Notes: generated by a model from the letters alone, not told the origin. DNA of 64,000 bases from Rhexocercosporidium sp. MPI-PUGE-AT-0058 (GCA_020746875.1 JAGTJL010000012.1:1240001-1304000); one strand, 5' to 3'. Positions 11,305-24,637 are shown, counted from the first letter of the stretch. Numbers and translations are program-made.

Positions 11305-14300
11305 ATGTACTGGCCGATTGGAGCTCCAAAGGTATATGCAGCCAGCAACAGGAAGCCTCCCGGAGAACGACTTCTGGAATCCGATGACGATGCCGAATCG
11401 CGCGAGCCGACCGAAGGCAGTGGCTCGCTGGCAGATACTCCAAGTAATGAGTCCGAATTGGAGGACGAGGATGAGACTCCTTCGGGGATGTCAACACCAG
11501 TTACACCCATGACACCCGGCATCCATCCCCTCGAACACGATACGCAACGGTACCTCTCTTCGCGTTCAATTGGGCATGAAACGTCGGTATCTGGATCTGC
11601 TGGGAAAGAACCTTTGTTGTCGCTGAAGATCTCGAGAACAGGGCATCTTTTTGCCGTAATAACGTCCACTTCGTTGACGATTTGGCAGACCAAGGTATGC
11701 ACTATCAAGATCGAGTAGGAACACTGCTAATGTTTCATAGCCCACTGCCATATTAGCTGTGGTAGTCCGGTCGAGAAAATCCCTGAGTACCTACGGCCCT
11801 AATGTCTCCCTCCTCGTACGCCCGGATTCTGCGATTTTCGTTGTTCAGACCACTTCTGGGTACTTAATCACCTACACACTAGCTACAGACCCGGACGCCC
11901 GAGTATACCGACCTCATTTTGCGAATCATACTAGCGGACAAACCCGAAGACCAAGTAACTTCAGCGGAGCGAGGAGTCAAGGTGGAGACAGGATCTTATG
12001 GGGCCCAGGAGAGGGCGGTGGGGTACGGGAAGTTTCAGTACGCTTTCGCATGGTGATCAAAGTTGATGCTGGCATTGGCAAGGCACTTGCGCTTGACGAT
12101 GAACTGGTCGTTGCAACGCAGAAGCCAGCAGCTGTGCAGTGTATTCGATGGACCCCAGATAGTGCTGGGAATCAAACAAGTACCGAGCTCTTCAGCCGGA
12201 TGGATTGGCTACCAAAGAAGACCACAGTAGTTGAGATGATTCATGATAGACCGATGAATCTTTCAACCTGGATCACCAATGATGGGAAAGCCTATGCTGT
12301 GCAGCGACTACCTCAGCAAAAGGATTCAGAAGCCCCAACCAAGCTTTTCAGGGGTTACTGTTTTCACACTCCCAAGTTACCTGCAAATGACGCAGTAAAA
12401 GCAGCCATCAATGCGAGATTCTCTTTAATTGCTATCGGCTGCACAGATGGGACAATTCAAGTCTATACAGCAAGGGACTATGTCGGTAACATCCCTGCAT
12501 CTCATGTTCATAGAGCATCTGTGTCAGGTCACACTTCAGGTCACATTACATGCCTTTCTTACTCTCCTGATGGATACTATCTTTTTGCTGGGTATGAGAA
12601 TGGGTGGTCCACGTGGAGTGTATTTGGAAAGCCAGGCGCAACAAGTTTTGGGTCCGATCAAAAGATATCAGAGGATCACGCAGAAGGGTGGCTGGAAGGC
12701 GTGAAGGAAGCAACATGGCTTGGTGGTGGGTCAGAGATCCTCATTATTGGTCAGCAGGATGATCGAATATGGGCATTGGAAATGGCTCGAAGTGCTGTCA
12801 CTGGCTGCTATGCATCAGCGAACATATCGCGAACTCTGCTTCAGACTACGTCAAGCATAATGGTGTATCGTGGGTACGATCTGCCAGATCTAACCACGAT
12901 ATCAGCAGAATCTTCATTGTGGCATATTGCTCAGATTCCATCCAGTTATCTCGTGGATCAGTGGCCAATGCGATGTTCCGTCATTTCAGCGGATGGCAGA
13001 TATGTTGCAGTGGCTGGTCGCCGTGGCCTGGCCCATTACAGCATAAACAGTGGCAGGTGGAAGACATTCGTCAATGAAAACATGGAGAATGAGTTTCAAG
13101 TACGAGGTGGGATGTGTTGGCATCAGCATATTCTGGTTGCTGCCATCGAGGCGGGTGATTCGTTTGAGCTTCGCCTCTATTCACGTGAAGCAGCTCTTGA
13201 CAATTCACTTGTGCTTCATGTTGAAACGATACCATCGCCAGTCGTCCTCATCACGCCATCCGGGGACGATTCGTTGCTTGTATACACGTATGATAACCTG
13301 CTGTATCACTACATCTTCACAACGGTGTCTGGCTCCATAAAGCTTGTCCAGGTGGGCCAAATTGCATTTCATGGCATTGTTAGATCTCCTGCTCGGGTCA
13401 GAGGACTAAGCTGGATTCTACCAGACGAACAACTTCTTGAAGGTGATCCTTCCCAAGATGTCGCTGTTGCCACGGTGCTCTTTCTTGTCGACGGGAAGCT
13501 GGTCCTTCTGCAACCTTCTCTAAATGAGGAGGGGAAGCTAAAGTATGACATGCGTGTCATTGCACAAAATGTTGAATATTATACATTAATGCGTGACCTA
13601 CCTCTTTCTAGCCCGACTCGGATGATTGGGACAGGGAACGCATCAATCGGTAACCATCTTGATAGGGATGAAGGCAATGGACTACGAGATTCATTATGGG
13701 TGTTCGACGGTAAGGATGTAAAGTTGTGGACCGACGTTCAAGATGTTCTCCGGTCAGCTCCTTCGGAATTGGGTCGGGAATTACCTCCGATGGTTTCAGT
13801 ATCGGTCGACTTCTATCCCCTGTCGGTACTTCTGGGGAAAGGAATACTTCTTGGTGTTGAGCCAGAGCTTATTCAGCGTCGTGATGTGAACTTTGCCTTT
13901 TTCAGATTCACGATCAGGGTGAGACATTCCATTCTTGCGACAAATCTTGCTAACCTGTTCTTAGACCCAGTTGTTCATCCCAGAGGTGCTTCGCTTCCAC
14001 TTATCTCGCTTCGACTCATCAGCTGCTCTGCACATTGCACACCGTTATCAAAGTTTGCAATACTTTGCTCATTCCCTGGAGGTCCTTCTACACAATGTTC
14101 TCGACGAAGAAGTCGACAACCCACCCACCCCGGAGAATGCTTTGCTCCCTGGTGTTCTATCGTTCCTATCGTCCTTTCCACAGTACCTAGACATCGTTGT
14201 TCAGTGTACGAGGAAAACAGAAGTGCGTTCATGGCGTACATTATTTACATACCTACCACCACCACAGGAACTCTTCGAAGAGTCTCTGCAGCGGGGCTCG

Positions 14301-14714
14301 TTGAAAACCGCTGGAGGCTACCTCCTTATTCTTCACACATTCGAAGAATTGAGCTCCAGTTCGGAGCAACTTGTCCGATTGTTATCCAGAGCCAAGGACG
14401 AGGGGGACTGGGAGTTATGCAAGGAGCTAGCTCGCTTCCTGACAGCATTAGATGAGACGGGTGACACACTACGAGAGGCCCTGGAGATGGTCAATCTAAG
14501 AAGCCCTCAGGACGAGCGCGGGAACACAAGTTTTCTTTTCGAAGGCTCGAGATTAAAGGTTCCACAACCCAAAAAGGATCCTGTTGCCATCACGAATGGA
14601 AGTAACAGCAGCGACATTGATGAAGAAAGCAGTGGTAGTCGAAGCCCAAGAAGTCCGATGGACGGTCGAGGATCCGGGCCGCCCACGGACTACTTCTCGC
14701 AGAGAGCGATCTGA
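11305..14714 (+). CDS. RIC1: RIC1, subunit of the Ric1-Rgp1 guanine nucleotide exchange factor
   Basis: With Rgp1, RIC1 activates the Golgi Rab GTPase Ypt6/Rab6 in endosome-to-Golgi retrieval. Three exons (11305-11694, 11741-13918, 13965-14714) give 1105 aa, close to yeast Ric1. The start is the ATG giving MYWPIGAPKVY, the typical N-terminus of the family; an upstream GTG is not used. The N-terminal two thirds form a WD40-like beta-propeller region, with a Ser/Asp-rich insert at residues 25-90. Exon 3 begins the C-terminal RIC1 domain (PF07064), recognisable from residues around FIPEVLRFHLSRFDSSAALHIA and the SFPQYLDIVVQCTRKTEVR block. The tail is Ser/Arg-rich and acidic. The gene is housekeeping and marks the left border of the metabolite locus. 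Confidence 0.93.
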
Positions 14715-15192
14715 ATACAGAGATAAATGTTGACCTTTTGCGGCATGAATAGGCGTTCTGGGACTTGGGTAGGAAGAAATATGTAACTTTCCTCAGTCGA
14801 ATGAATGAATAGTGGCGTTTCGCTGGTTTTTGTTCGGCGGAGTTGCTGTTTCCTACTGGCCAATTGTTTTATACTACGTGCCGTTGACCTTCCAGACACA
14901 TCCCTTACATTTTCTTAAAGATCGAATCTACTGCGACCTTCTCGCCAGTATGTAAGCCCTTCGTTCGCTGTTTTGTGTCTTTGCTTGGCCAAAGCTCGCT
15001 TAATACAGGGGCTTGAATCGGGCCAATGGAAAACCAACCCTCCAGGTGCCTGGCAATGACTTGATATTTCTTTTCTCCTAGGCCATGAATTGTCTTTCCC
15101 CCAAAGCCAAAATTATTTGGAGTTATTGTTATCTATAAAGACTGCCTATACTTGTGCCAGTGCTGCAGCACAGGAAGATCTACTCTCAAAGT
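14715..15192. other. intergenic between convergent RIC1 and FMO genes
   Basis: This 478-bp stretch holds the 3' ends of two convergent genes. It has no repeat or open frame of note. Confidence 0.5.
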
Positions 15193-17109
15193 CTACGCAC
15201 TCCCCTCTTTCCAGTGCTCTGACTTCCACTCCACGAAGTGCTCTGACGTCCAATTAGAAGCACGTTCATTCGCTTCCATAATAGCAGCCCTCGCCCCAGG
15301 CCAGGCCTTCCTCCGTCCCTTGCTATCAAATAGTCTCAACATATGAGTCGAGACAATCCCACCCGTAAGCTTCTTATACAGCTTCCGATCATTCCACCAC
15401 AAGATCCAACAATCCGTACTAAACCAGTTACCCAGATGAGCATACAAACGCGTCCCTGCGACCTCGTTCAGCCATTGGTCATACTCTATCTGGCCCATAA
15501 TCCCGGTCAGCTTGACGTCGCCGTGTTTGACTAGGTTTGCTAGTTCTTTCATGCTCGCATCGGCGTTGCGCTCTATCTCGGCCTGTGATGGCAATGAGTG
15601 ATTACCTGTCCAGATTTGGGCGAGAGCCATGGATATCAAGTCGTAGAGTTGGAAATTGGGCCGCTTGGCGATACACGCGCCTAGGAAAGCCAATTGATGA
15701 GGAGCTTCCACTGAGATGAAACCTTGGTACAATCGAGCAACTCGTCTGTGGTCTGTGTAACGCGCAGGGAGAACTCCAAAGCCCTTTGGTGCCAGACTGG
15801 CGTTGTAGGGGTCGAATTCTGCGGGAATCATGGAGCCCAGATCTGGCTGTAAGCCTGTACATAGTAGTATTACATCGATGTCCTTTGCGTCTGTGCCGTC
15901 GGTGAATTTGATGGATTTGGGGCCGGTGATGGCCTTGATCCCTGGTACACTCTCCAGCCTGTTTCTGGTCAGTAAAATTTTGACGAGGCAGATAACACAC
16001 AAGCTAACAATGGCAACTTATTCACAGACTTGAAAGGGGGGGGGGGGGGGGGGAGGAGAGCTACTGACCGTCCCTCGATGAAATGACTAGCTAGATCGTC
16101 GCTAACGACAGGCATAACGTTGTGGGCCGCTGGCAACTTTCTATCATTTGCGCACGCCCGATGTTTTCTCAATTCCGGATAATTCGCATCCTGGAGCTTA
16201 GTGAACTCCCGCGCGATGATCGTCGCAGCGAGAACTTTGCTGACTCCTTGAAGCCAGTAGATCAACATGAGAAGTTTGAAAGTGAGTGTGAATTCGAGGA
16301 TCTTCCCCTCCTTGTTGACACGCGGAATAACGACAAATTTGTGGCGATGCGAGACAATCAGTCGCTTAGCACCAACACCAACGAGAGCGGAAATGGAGTC
16401 CGCGGAAGTATTGCCCAGTCCGACGATCAGGATGCTTTTGTTTTTGTACTTGGTGGGATCTTTGAAAGCTTGCGAGTGCATGACCTCGCCCTCGAACTTC
16501 TCCAGACCTTCAATGTCAGGAATGAGAGCTTTCTTGAAAGAGCCCGTGGCGATGACCAGACGGTCGAAAATCAACGTCTCATCTTGCTCATCTGGAGTAT
16601 CAGTCGAGCGAACGGTCAGGCGCCATATCTTCCTAGTCTTGTCGAAAGTGATTGCTACGACCTCGGAAGAGAATCTGACATGTTTTCTGAGATTGAAGGC
16701 GTCGGCGTAGCTTTCGAAGTATTGTTGTATCTGATCTGCGCTTGGATGTACCGGGTACGCTTTACAGTCTTAGCATGGTCCCACGAATAGGATGAAATAA
16801 ATAGTCATACAAGCTGGCATTGGATAGTCCGTCATGGCCCCCTGGAAATCGTCAGTGGTGATTTCAACCCATCAATATCACTAGTGAGCATACCGTGTAT
16901 TTCGAGGTGTTGGTAAAGGTATTTGGTAACACGCTCGTATGCTGCGTATTTGTTGTTTGTCTCCATAGTCCTCCGAGAGAGGCAGCGCGCTCGAAGGCAG
17001 TCACCTCGAAGCCTTCTTCTGTGAGGTTCTTAGTAGCCGCCAAGCCTAGTGGCCCAGCTCCAACAACACCGACCCTCTTCCCCAAGCCAGCTGAACCGTG
17101 AGAATTCAT
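15193..17109 (-). CDS. class B flavin-dependent monooxygenase (FMO type)
   Basis: FAD/NADPH monooxygenase that probably oxygenates an amine, a sulfur or a carbonyl group of a metabolite. Four exons (17109-16894, 16841-16811, 16759-16069, 15958-15193) sum to 567 aa. The FAD-binding GAGPLG loop is at residues 17-22. The FMO-identifying FxGxxxHxxxFK motif is at about 171-182 (FEGEVMHSQAFK). The second dinucleotide loop for NADPH (GLGNTS) is near 196. A 31-nt micro-exon supplies the conserved DYPMPA stretch. Intron 3 contains an 18-base G/C homopolymer. The promoter (above 17109) carries two exact ATCCTGCA sites, linking it to the FAS pair. It is a plausible tailoring enzyme for the FAS product; the substrate cannot be told from sequence. 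It could be an N-oxygenase or a Baeyer-Villiger-like enzyme. Confidence 0.9.
16036..16053. repeat. homopolymer run of 18 G inside an FMO intron
   Basis: Eighteen consecutive G on the plus strand (C on the coding strand) lie between the donor at about 16068 and the acceptor at 15959 of FMO intron 3. On the coding strand it acts as an extended polypyrimidine tract. The exact length is prone to sequencing error but does not affect the reading frame. Confidence 0.95.
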
Positions 17110-17374
17110 TGTTACTCTTACTTGTTCGAAGGACGAAAGATCTAAAATATCAATGACTAGCTGGTCTGCGTACTTTGAAACGCAGAGGCCTCGGATCCTT
17201 AGCCGATGTCACTGCTCACACAGAAAAATCGATGAAAGACAACGGAGAGAGTGGACGGATCGTTCAGTACAGTGTTGCAACAGAGGCTCAATCAACTTTA
17301 AGAGCACCTGAATCATGGAAATCAACTCCAAAAGCAGTGGTTCCAGTAGTTCCTGAACAATATTTCAAGATGTG

Positions 17375-17382
17375 ATCCTGCA
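17375..17382 (+). promoter_or_regulatory. ATCCTGCA candidate regulatory site 1
   Basis: Exact octamer 266 bp upstream of the FMO start, in the context GATCCTGCAATCC, followed by TCAATCGGGG. It is one of nine exact copies confined to the non-coding DNA of the FAS locus. Confidence 0.5.
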
Positions 17383-17593
17383 ATCCTTCAATCGGGGCAC
17401 TTCCCACTGAAAGAAGGATTCTGCCAACATTTCGACGGGAGATCTTTCACCCGGTCAGCGGGGTAGGATAAATGCGAATCAGACCTAGAGAGGAATACGT
17501 ATTACTGTTTACGGTAACCGTGGGGGTCACAAACTAGTTGCACGGGGGTGGTAGCTCCGGACGGGCAGGCCGAATCGTTCCTGCATGAGCTCA

Positions 17594-17601
17594 ATCCTGC
17601 A
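17594..17601 (+). promoter_or_regulatory. ATCCTGCA candidate regulatory site 2
   Basis: Exact octamer 485 bp upstream of the FMO start. A TTCCTGCA variant lies about 10 bases before it and a GTCCTGCATCC variant about 95 bases after. Confidence 0.45.
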
Positions 17602-18213
17602 TCCCTACTACTGTAGCTCATTGACTGCACATTTCGATCGTACGGCTTTGCAATCCCTTACTTCAACCCCCCGATACCCCTAGTCCTCGAGTCCTGCATC
17701 CTGTCTGAATCAAATCCTGAGAAGACGGGCACACCGAATTATGGATCTACGTTTGCAAGGGTTCTCTTGTTGTCCTCTATCCAAACAAGCGAATTGGAGC
17801 TGACCTCGAGCAGATGCTAGTCTAATTCTCAAAATTGTGACAGTTCTAACCTCCTTCCTATTCTTACCAAAAGGCTCGAAGACCAGTACCCGGCAGATTG
17901 GTAGCTACCTTCCTGATAAGACACGCTTGCACGCTCGAACTTAAGGATCCTTGGCTAAGGATTCAGCTATGGCAAGGAAGTTTCCAGTCATTGACGACCA
18001 GAAGAGAGTTTGAAGGCTTGGTTCATGTGATGTTTCCAATTCAAGCTGAATTATTGCATTAGAAGCTTGTCATCTTGGTCTTCTCGAGCAGAGACCCCGT
18101 TTGGTTTGTGCTCAAGTATGCGTGACAGCTACAATAAGCGAGAAACGAGAACGTTTTGTAAACAAACAAAAATTCACTCTATATCTGATTCCATCCAAAG
18201 TGAATCCTCCTCT

Positions 18214-21200
18214 TTAAACTGTCTGCAGCCTCCCACTACGATTCATAGTATCCAGTAAATCCTCAAGCACTCTACTCTGTGTTTTCTCGTAAACATCCCG
18301 AATGGCTTCTATCGATATATCGAACGGTCTGCCCGTGACATTGGTTACCCACTTGCCTACCAAACGACTAGCGTCTACATGTGGAATGTATGTTTCTAGG
18401 ACGTTGCGGAATGCGGGCATCCTGGGAAGCAAGAAGGTGCTGTGGAAAGGCACATCAACTCCTTCCAGCGGGACCGTAGCCACGCCTCGTTTGAGCTTAA
18501 TTAGGGATGATTGTGTTGTAACGGAAGTTGCTGCAGTAGCTACCATGACATCGAGGCTAGCATCCAGGCTGTTGTTGTTGTCAGGGTCAAGAATATGCGC
18601 TTTTCTTGCAAGTTGATTGGTGACAGAGGACAGACATGCCAGCGCTTTCAATGTTCCCGTTGCAACGTACTGCTGTGTCTCGATGTTGAAATTGACGACT
18701 TCTAACAGTTCGCCAGTTGAGACGGCGACTTTGTGGGTAATGTGCCGTATGATCGAAGTGTCAACATGTTTGCTAATTCGGGATGGGTTGATAGCCATCA
18801 TGCCGAATTCTGATCGTCCTTGGGCATTGCGAGTCACGGCTGAGTTCATGAGCAGAGCGCGGAAGAACGTAACTGTCAGAAGCTTCTCAAACGGCATGAC
18901 ATCGCCAATGGTGCTAACAGCGGTATACTCTCCAAGGGAGTGGCCTGCAAATAAGGCATTTTCAGCAATCAGGCCTTTGCTCCAGAGATGCTGATACTGA
19001 GCATGTCCAGTAACAGTCAGTGCAGGTTGCGCAAAGACAGTGCTAAACAACAGCCCGTCGCTGTGCTTGAAGACGTATTTGTTGCTGTACTGGTCCAAGG
19101 GGCCTAAGACCTGCTGAATACACCCTTTATCCTCCATCGTGATATCCATGTAATTCTTTCTGATGGCTTGTCCACGGCGTCCTCCAAAGTGGATGGTGAG
19201 CTGTTTGGGATTGTGTCTGACAATATCGCTAATACGGAAGCCCGTATGTATATTAGCATTACAGAACTCTTTAGTAAGACCTTGGGAACGATACCATAAG
19301 TCTGTAAGTAGAAACGATCCGCCCTGTCCCATACACCCCGAGCTACATCGCAGCTGGCATAGAGGTCCATGCCCATGCCCACTTTCTGACTGCCCTGGCC
19401 CGTGAACAAGTATGTCGTCTTTGGTTGATCAACAACAGCCTCACCGCCTACAATCTTTTCATCCGTGGCAATGTTCCATGCTTCAAATGACAACACTCGG
19501 AGCCCTTGCTTCATGGCTATATGGTTGACCTTGACTCTGACTATTGTTCCAGGGAGGGACATGCTCAAGAACATGATCTTGTAAGCCCTCATGCGAACTT
19601 GCTCATTGCACCCGGCTGCTTTCTCAACCAGCTCTCGCACGGCCGCACTGGTCCACATGCCGTGAGTGATGGTGCCTGGTAGGCCGGCATACTTGGCGAA
19701 TGGAAGCGAGGTGTGTATCGGGTTAAAGTCACCAGACGCCCGTGAGTACGCTGAATTGTTGCTTGGAGTCGTAAATTCGAGCCTATCCTGTGCTCCTAGA
19801 GGCCGTGGATGCTCGAGATTTTGTACGCTGATTGATGGTCGGGCATGGCGTCTTGAGTAGTCTAATGGAGTGTCGCTGCTGTTCTGATCTTGCTGGTGAC
19901 GGATCGTGCCCACCACCTGTTTGGCATGATCATAAAGCGTTCCCCATGTCTGGGTACGACTGGATGTGGATACATTATCGAGGTATGTCAAATTTTCGGT
20001 TTCAATAATGAGCTCTTGTCCGAGCAAGTTGATATCCTGATCTTCCCAACAGATCCAGTCTTTGCTTTTCAAGATGGCTGCCTTGGCATGAGTGTCCAAA
20101 TCTATAAGTGATGACGGCTCTCTCCTCATTTCAAAGCAAACACTTGATTCCGCATAAATATGACGGAACAAGAACTCTGAGACGATACGCACTACCGGGA
20201 CTTGCGCCTTTGAGATGATAGCTTCAACTTCAACAACTCGTCCGATAGATTCGTCCCTAATCGCTGTGACTTGAGCGCTGCTGCTTGCGACATCACCCCT
20301 AGTCAGCGATACACTATCGTTCAGTAAAATGAGTTCATTTGATAGATGGACCAGGTCCAAGAAACGACCGTCGACGGCTGGAGCAAAGACAGATTTCATC
20401 ATTGCTTCCCATCCAAGTACCATGGCAAAATCGATGCCGGCCGCATCAACATGTGTTTTGGGTGACGTAATCTGACTTGAGTGATGTATGCTGTCCTCGA
20501 ATGCCTTCAACGAGCTGCCAATGACAACTTTCTCTTTGCTCGTAACACCACGAATTGGGGATTGAAAAGTAGACGGAGGCCATATCAGCTGTGACTGGCA
20601 CTTGAAGCTGTTCAGGTCGAGACCGAGCCAAAGTCGGAAATAGAAGTCTTTCAAACGTTCGTTTCGGCCTTCTGTTACCTCGTGGATCGGGTGCAAGGGC
20701 ATCGTAGGATGATGTGTGAACTTGAACACCATTGGCAATGTAACGGATTCCACGTTCTCACGAACGTGAAATTCAACTAGGATATCGACTTCCTTGCGAA
20801 CAGTGACAGAGTACTGCGCCTCCAATGACGGTGCTCTCCCCGCATCCATCTCGTGAAGAGCTAGCTCTATGAAATTCCCGTCGCTGGTCTCTGTCACTTC
20901 GACATGCATTCCCTGAATCGGCGCGAGTACCCGACGGATTGGATTGAGAACGGATTTGATGTCGTGCATGATGTCTTTTGACATGATAAGATCGAAGAGC
21001 CAAGTACCGGGCCGGCCTGCCAGTGACTGGAACCACTCTTGCTCTTTAGGTAATAAATTGTCCGGGAGTGATGACGGGATTTGAAAGTGTGACTTGTTGC
21101 CCTCATGGTAGACAGTGCAATTGAGTGGTACTGGTGTTTGTTCCCACTGCTCGAAGGCGATCGGTAATGCCGTTTTTGGATCGTTGCCACAGTTGTCCCG

Positions 21201-24200
21201 GAAAAGGCTAGAGACATGGCCTTGGTAAATATCGTCAAGAATCTGTTGGATAGGCTCATCGACTACTAGCGAGTACCGTGTCGCCACCGGTCCTTGTAAG
21301 ATACACGTACGGCCAGCATCCTCGTCAACAACGCTTGCGAGATCTTCGGACTGCCAAAGAGAGTCTTTCTTGAACCAGTGCTCAAAGTCCTCATCAATGT
21401 CCGGCACGAACGTTGGAGGCTTTCGACCAGCTCGCTTGCACATCAACACAAAGTACCGGGCATCCCTGTAGCTGATGACTTGATTGGCTATCCGATGACA
21501 TTGCTTTCTAATCGTGTCGATCGATTCCAATGGTCTCCTTAATAGGACTTGAAGGTTTTCAACTGTCGGTTTCGAAGCTGAAGTTGGCATGTTATTGTAC
21601 ATACGCTTGACGAACTCTAGTGTCAGTTGCAAATATCCCACGTCAATCCATCGCCTTTCTTTGGAGACGTAAAGCAGATTTACCAGACGCTGTAGGACTT
21701 CGGCATAAGTCATATCCTCAAGATCCACTACATCACCGTAGAAATTTCGTCCAAACCAAACCTTCTGATAGTCCTTGTTTAGACGGTCCACAAGATATGG
21801 TTTCATCGTCTTCAGCTTTTCGAGCCGTTTGACCTTATCGAAGATACTGAACACAGTTTCATCCAATTCTTTCCACAGCAGAACTCCTCTTGTGGCCACC
21901 TTGTGAATTGGTTCTCCCATTTCACTCTTGACAGTGATGATTCCTCCACAAGTCTTGAAGTAAGATTGATCCCAGGATTTCTCGTTCTCGATTCCAGCAG
22001 CGGCGACGATGGCTTCCTTGGCCCCGCGGCTGGTCTTTGCCTCTTTGGCAACCATCACACGGCTGCCCAACAAGACGCCATCAAATGGCATGGCGGGTCG
22101 ATTAAAGGCCAGAGACCATGCTCCAGAGATATACGGGTACGTATCTTCAGCGCCGCCAAAACCACTTCCTGCTAGAAGCACAATGTTGGAGCACTGCCGG
22201 ATTCGTCCGTACCACTGAAGCATAAGAGCGTGGAAGTCTTCATAAGAGTGGTGCCCTCCCCCTCGCCCACCAGTCCACTGTAAGAGAATTGGGAAGTTTT
22301 TGTTTGTTCTGGCGATGTCGATAACTTGCTGAAGAGCTAGCGCTGATCCCGGCTTGAAAGCTAGGTAGCGTAAACCCATGTCAACATAGTCCTGAGCAAC
22401 GTCCTGGGATGGGACACCCGCTCCAAAGGTAATACCATCAATAGGCTGGCCCTCGGAGTGAAGCTTGCGTATGAGTGGTATCTGCCACTTTATTTGTTTT
22501 GGGCTGGCATAGATAACGTTGATACAGATACCCCGACCACGGGATATGCTCTTCGCAAGACAATGTACCGCCTTGGTGAAATCTGGGACGGAGTGTAGTC
22601 CTCCTGCTGCTAACTCAGCATGATAGCCTGCATTCATGATGGCGCTGACAAACTCTGGCCATACGGTCGTTGGAGTCCTGTAGAGATAGAGAAGTTAGTA
22701 AATTCTATCTCGTGAGAAAGCTTGGGCGGGAAAGACTTTTGAGACATTCGAAAAAGAGGAAATGGCAAGTGCCAGATAACTTACATACCGGCCACCATTA
22801 ACGGAGGTAGCCCTAGAAGACGAGTCATTTTGTTGTCGATCTGGATCGTGCCATTTTTCTGTGTCAACATCGGACCAAATTCCTCCAACCAGCTCTTCTT
22901 TACAGTCACGCTTTGAAAGAGCTCTGCACGGGATCCACATTGCGGTTGATCACCCCAAGCAACGCTCGCTAAGATTACTCGCACGCCCGTACCATCTTTA
23001 GCTCGATGAAGGAAAGATCCAACACCTGATGTGCCACCAGGTCCAAAATCGATTATGTGAGTGGCATCCTTGAAAATGGTTGCCTTCGGCCATTCACATG
23101 GCTCGCACAAAACCATCTGTACTAACCTAGGGATAAGATCAGATGATGGATCGTTCCTAAGGTCGGAGCCAGTGTGACAGTCATACGTGGATAGTCTGAT
23201 CTTGGAAGGTGGCATATGGATATGGGACAGCCTTTTCGTGGCGAGATCTGCACCCTGGGAGAGATGGATCGAATGTAATGGCACAGAGGTCTGCATAAAC
23301 TGCACGGAGAACTCTGGCTTCCTCATGGACACTGCTATTCGAGTCTGATCTACTCCAGTGGGAGATTTCATCCTGCGCAAGTTTGCTGCGAGGGCACAGA
23401 GGGAAAGTGTTGGCCCGGTGACAACCACATCCAATAGCGCATTGACGACTCCGATTGAAACTTGCCCGTCTGGTTTGAGATGGCAATTTAATGCGGCAAT
23501 GCTGCGGTCAAGCTGCTCCTGAGCGCAGCCAACAATATGCAGCATAGGAGTACATAGCCCTTCGCCCTGTGCTACTGTCTCTTCTGACACGGAAGGCAGG
23601 ATGCTGGGTTTTGGCGTGGTTTCCTGGGCTGCAGATCCTAGATGGAACAACATCGTGGTTGCTTGAATAAACCCGTTATGGAAGTCTTTCCAGTCAGTGA
23701 CACTCGCTAGTGTCGCCGCAATAACAATGCCTTGGCTCTGTCCTGTCACGCCTCGAAGAGAATCTGCAACTTGGCCAGGTAACAAGTTGAGCTGGTCACA
23801 GATGACTGCATAATTGGCGAATTGTACTAAGCCAGTCATGGGAAAGCTAACTGCAACTGACTGAAGGTACCGTTTGTTTGGCATTTTCTCTGGACAATCG
23901 CTCAGCCACTGCTGGACGTCGAGCCCTTGGTCGTATTGTCGAAGTGTCGATGACTCGGATGTGGCTAACAATTCCTTCAAGGTCCCGGTTGCTTCGTTTA
24001 TGAGAGGTTCGACTATGTGCCTGTAGTCGTGCAGTAGAGTACGCAGCTCTTCCAATAGGTCGCTAGCATCGCATATTCCTCCAAAGACGGCATAGGTATT
24101 GATGCCGGGCGTGAGCGCAGGACCACTCTCAAACAAAGCCGGAATCCGGCATGACGAAGAACGATTTGAAGCTGCTAGTGCTGCTACATATGCTCGTATC

Positions 24201-24637
24201 ATCTCTTGTCGTCTATTCTGGCAACTTGTAACTTTGACGTCCTCTACAAAAACATGTATGTTACGTCCCTGGAGAAAGTCGTGCTCAAAGGCGTCCAGTA
24301 GTTCTTTAATGCTCTCGATCCGGTCGAATGTGGTTGAATCTTGATTTCCTTCCACTAAGTGGGACAGAAAGGCGGTAATTAGTTCTGGAACAGATTCCGG
24401 CTTGTGTTCTTTTGTTTCGTTGCTGCTCTCAAAGTTGTGGCGAAAGGTCTCAATGGCTCGCTGTACAACATGGCGGTGCGTTTCCGAACAACTCCACTGG
24501 TACCGCTGGTCGTTCAGAGCAAGCTCAATAGCATTATGCCGAGCAAAGCCTCCAAGATGTGTTCCTGCTACTCTGCCTAGGTCTGGAGGGGTAGGGTATT
24601 CCACCTCCGAGAAGGAATTTGACGACGATGGATCCAT
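18214..24637 (-). CDS. fungal fatty acid synthase subunit beta (cluster-type, HexB/StcK-like layout), with an apparent frame break
   Basis: Beta subunit of a type I fungal FAS; with FAS alpha it should build a short or medium acyl chain. Domains in order: acetyltransferase (GQSQG nucleophile Ser301), enoyl reductase (about 600-1150, HAELAAGG and GGRGGGHHSYEDFH blocks), dehydratase region, MaoC-like hydratase (GDFNPIH ... HGMWTSAAVREL), then malonyl/palmitoyl transferase with GHSLGEY (Ser codon at 18937-18939). Exon 1 is 24637-22785; a 100-bp GT-AG intron leads to a frame open down to 19295. The conserved sequence then resumes at 19241 in another frame, after 53 bases (19294-19242) with a GTATCG donor and TGCTAAT branch point but no AG at the end. 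Omitting this block would give 2087 codons, the normal family size. Read straight through, the frame stops at 19104 and loses the transferase. The start codon overlooks the promoter shared with FAS alpha. Confidence 0.9.

Larger units (their letters stand above)
17110..18213. promoter_or_regulatory. FMO promoter and FAS-beta 3' region with motif cluster
   Basis: This 1.1-kb non-coding stretch lies upstream of the FMO start and downstream of the FAS beta stop. It contains two exact ATCCTGCA octamers (17375, 17594) and two one-base variants (TTCCTGCA near 17578, GTCCTGCA near 17691). No gene is supported. Confidence 0.6.

Noticed and set aside
19104..19332. a canonical intron that would join the two FAS beta frames
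   Set aside because: Available GT and AG sites either leave the downstream part out of frame or delete the conserved stretch before the transferase domain, so the break is reported as a finding instead.
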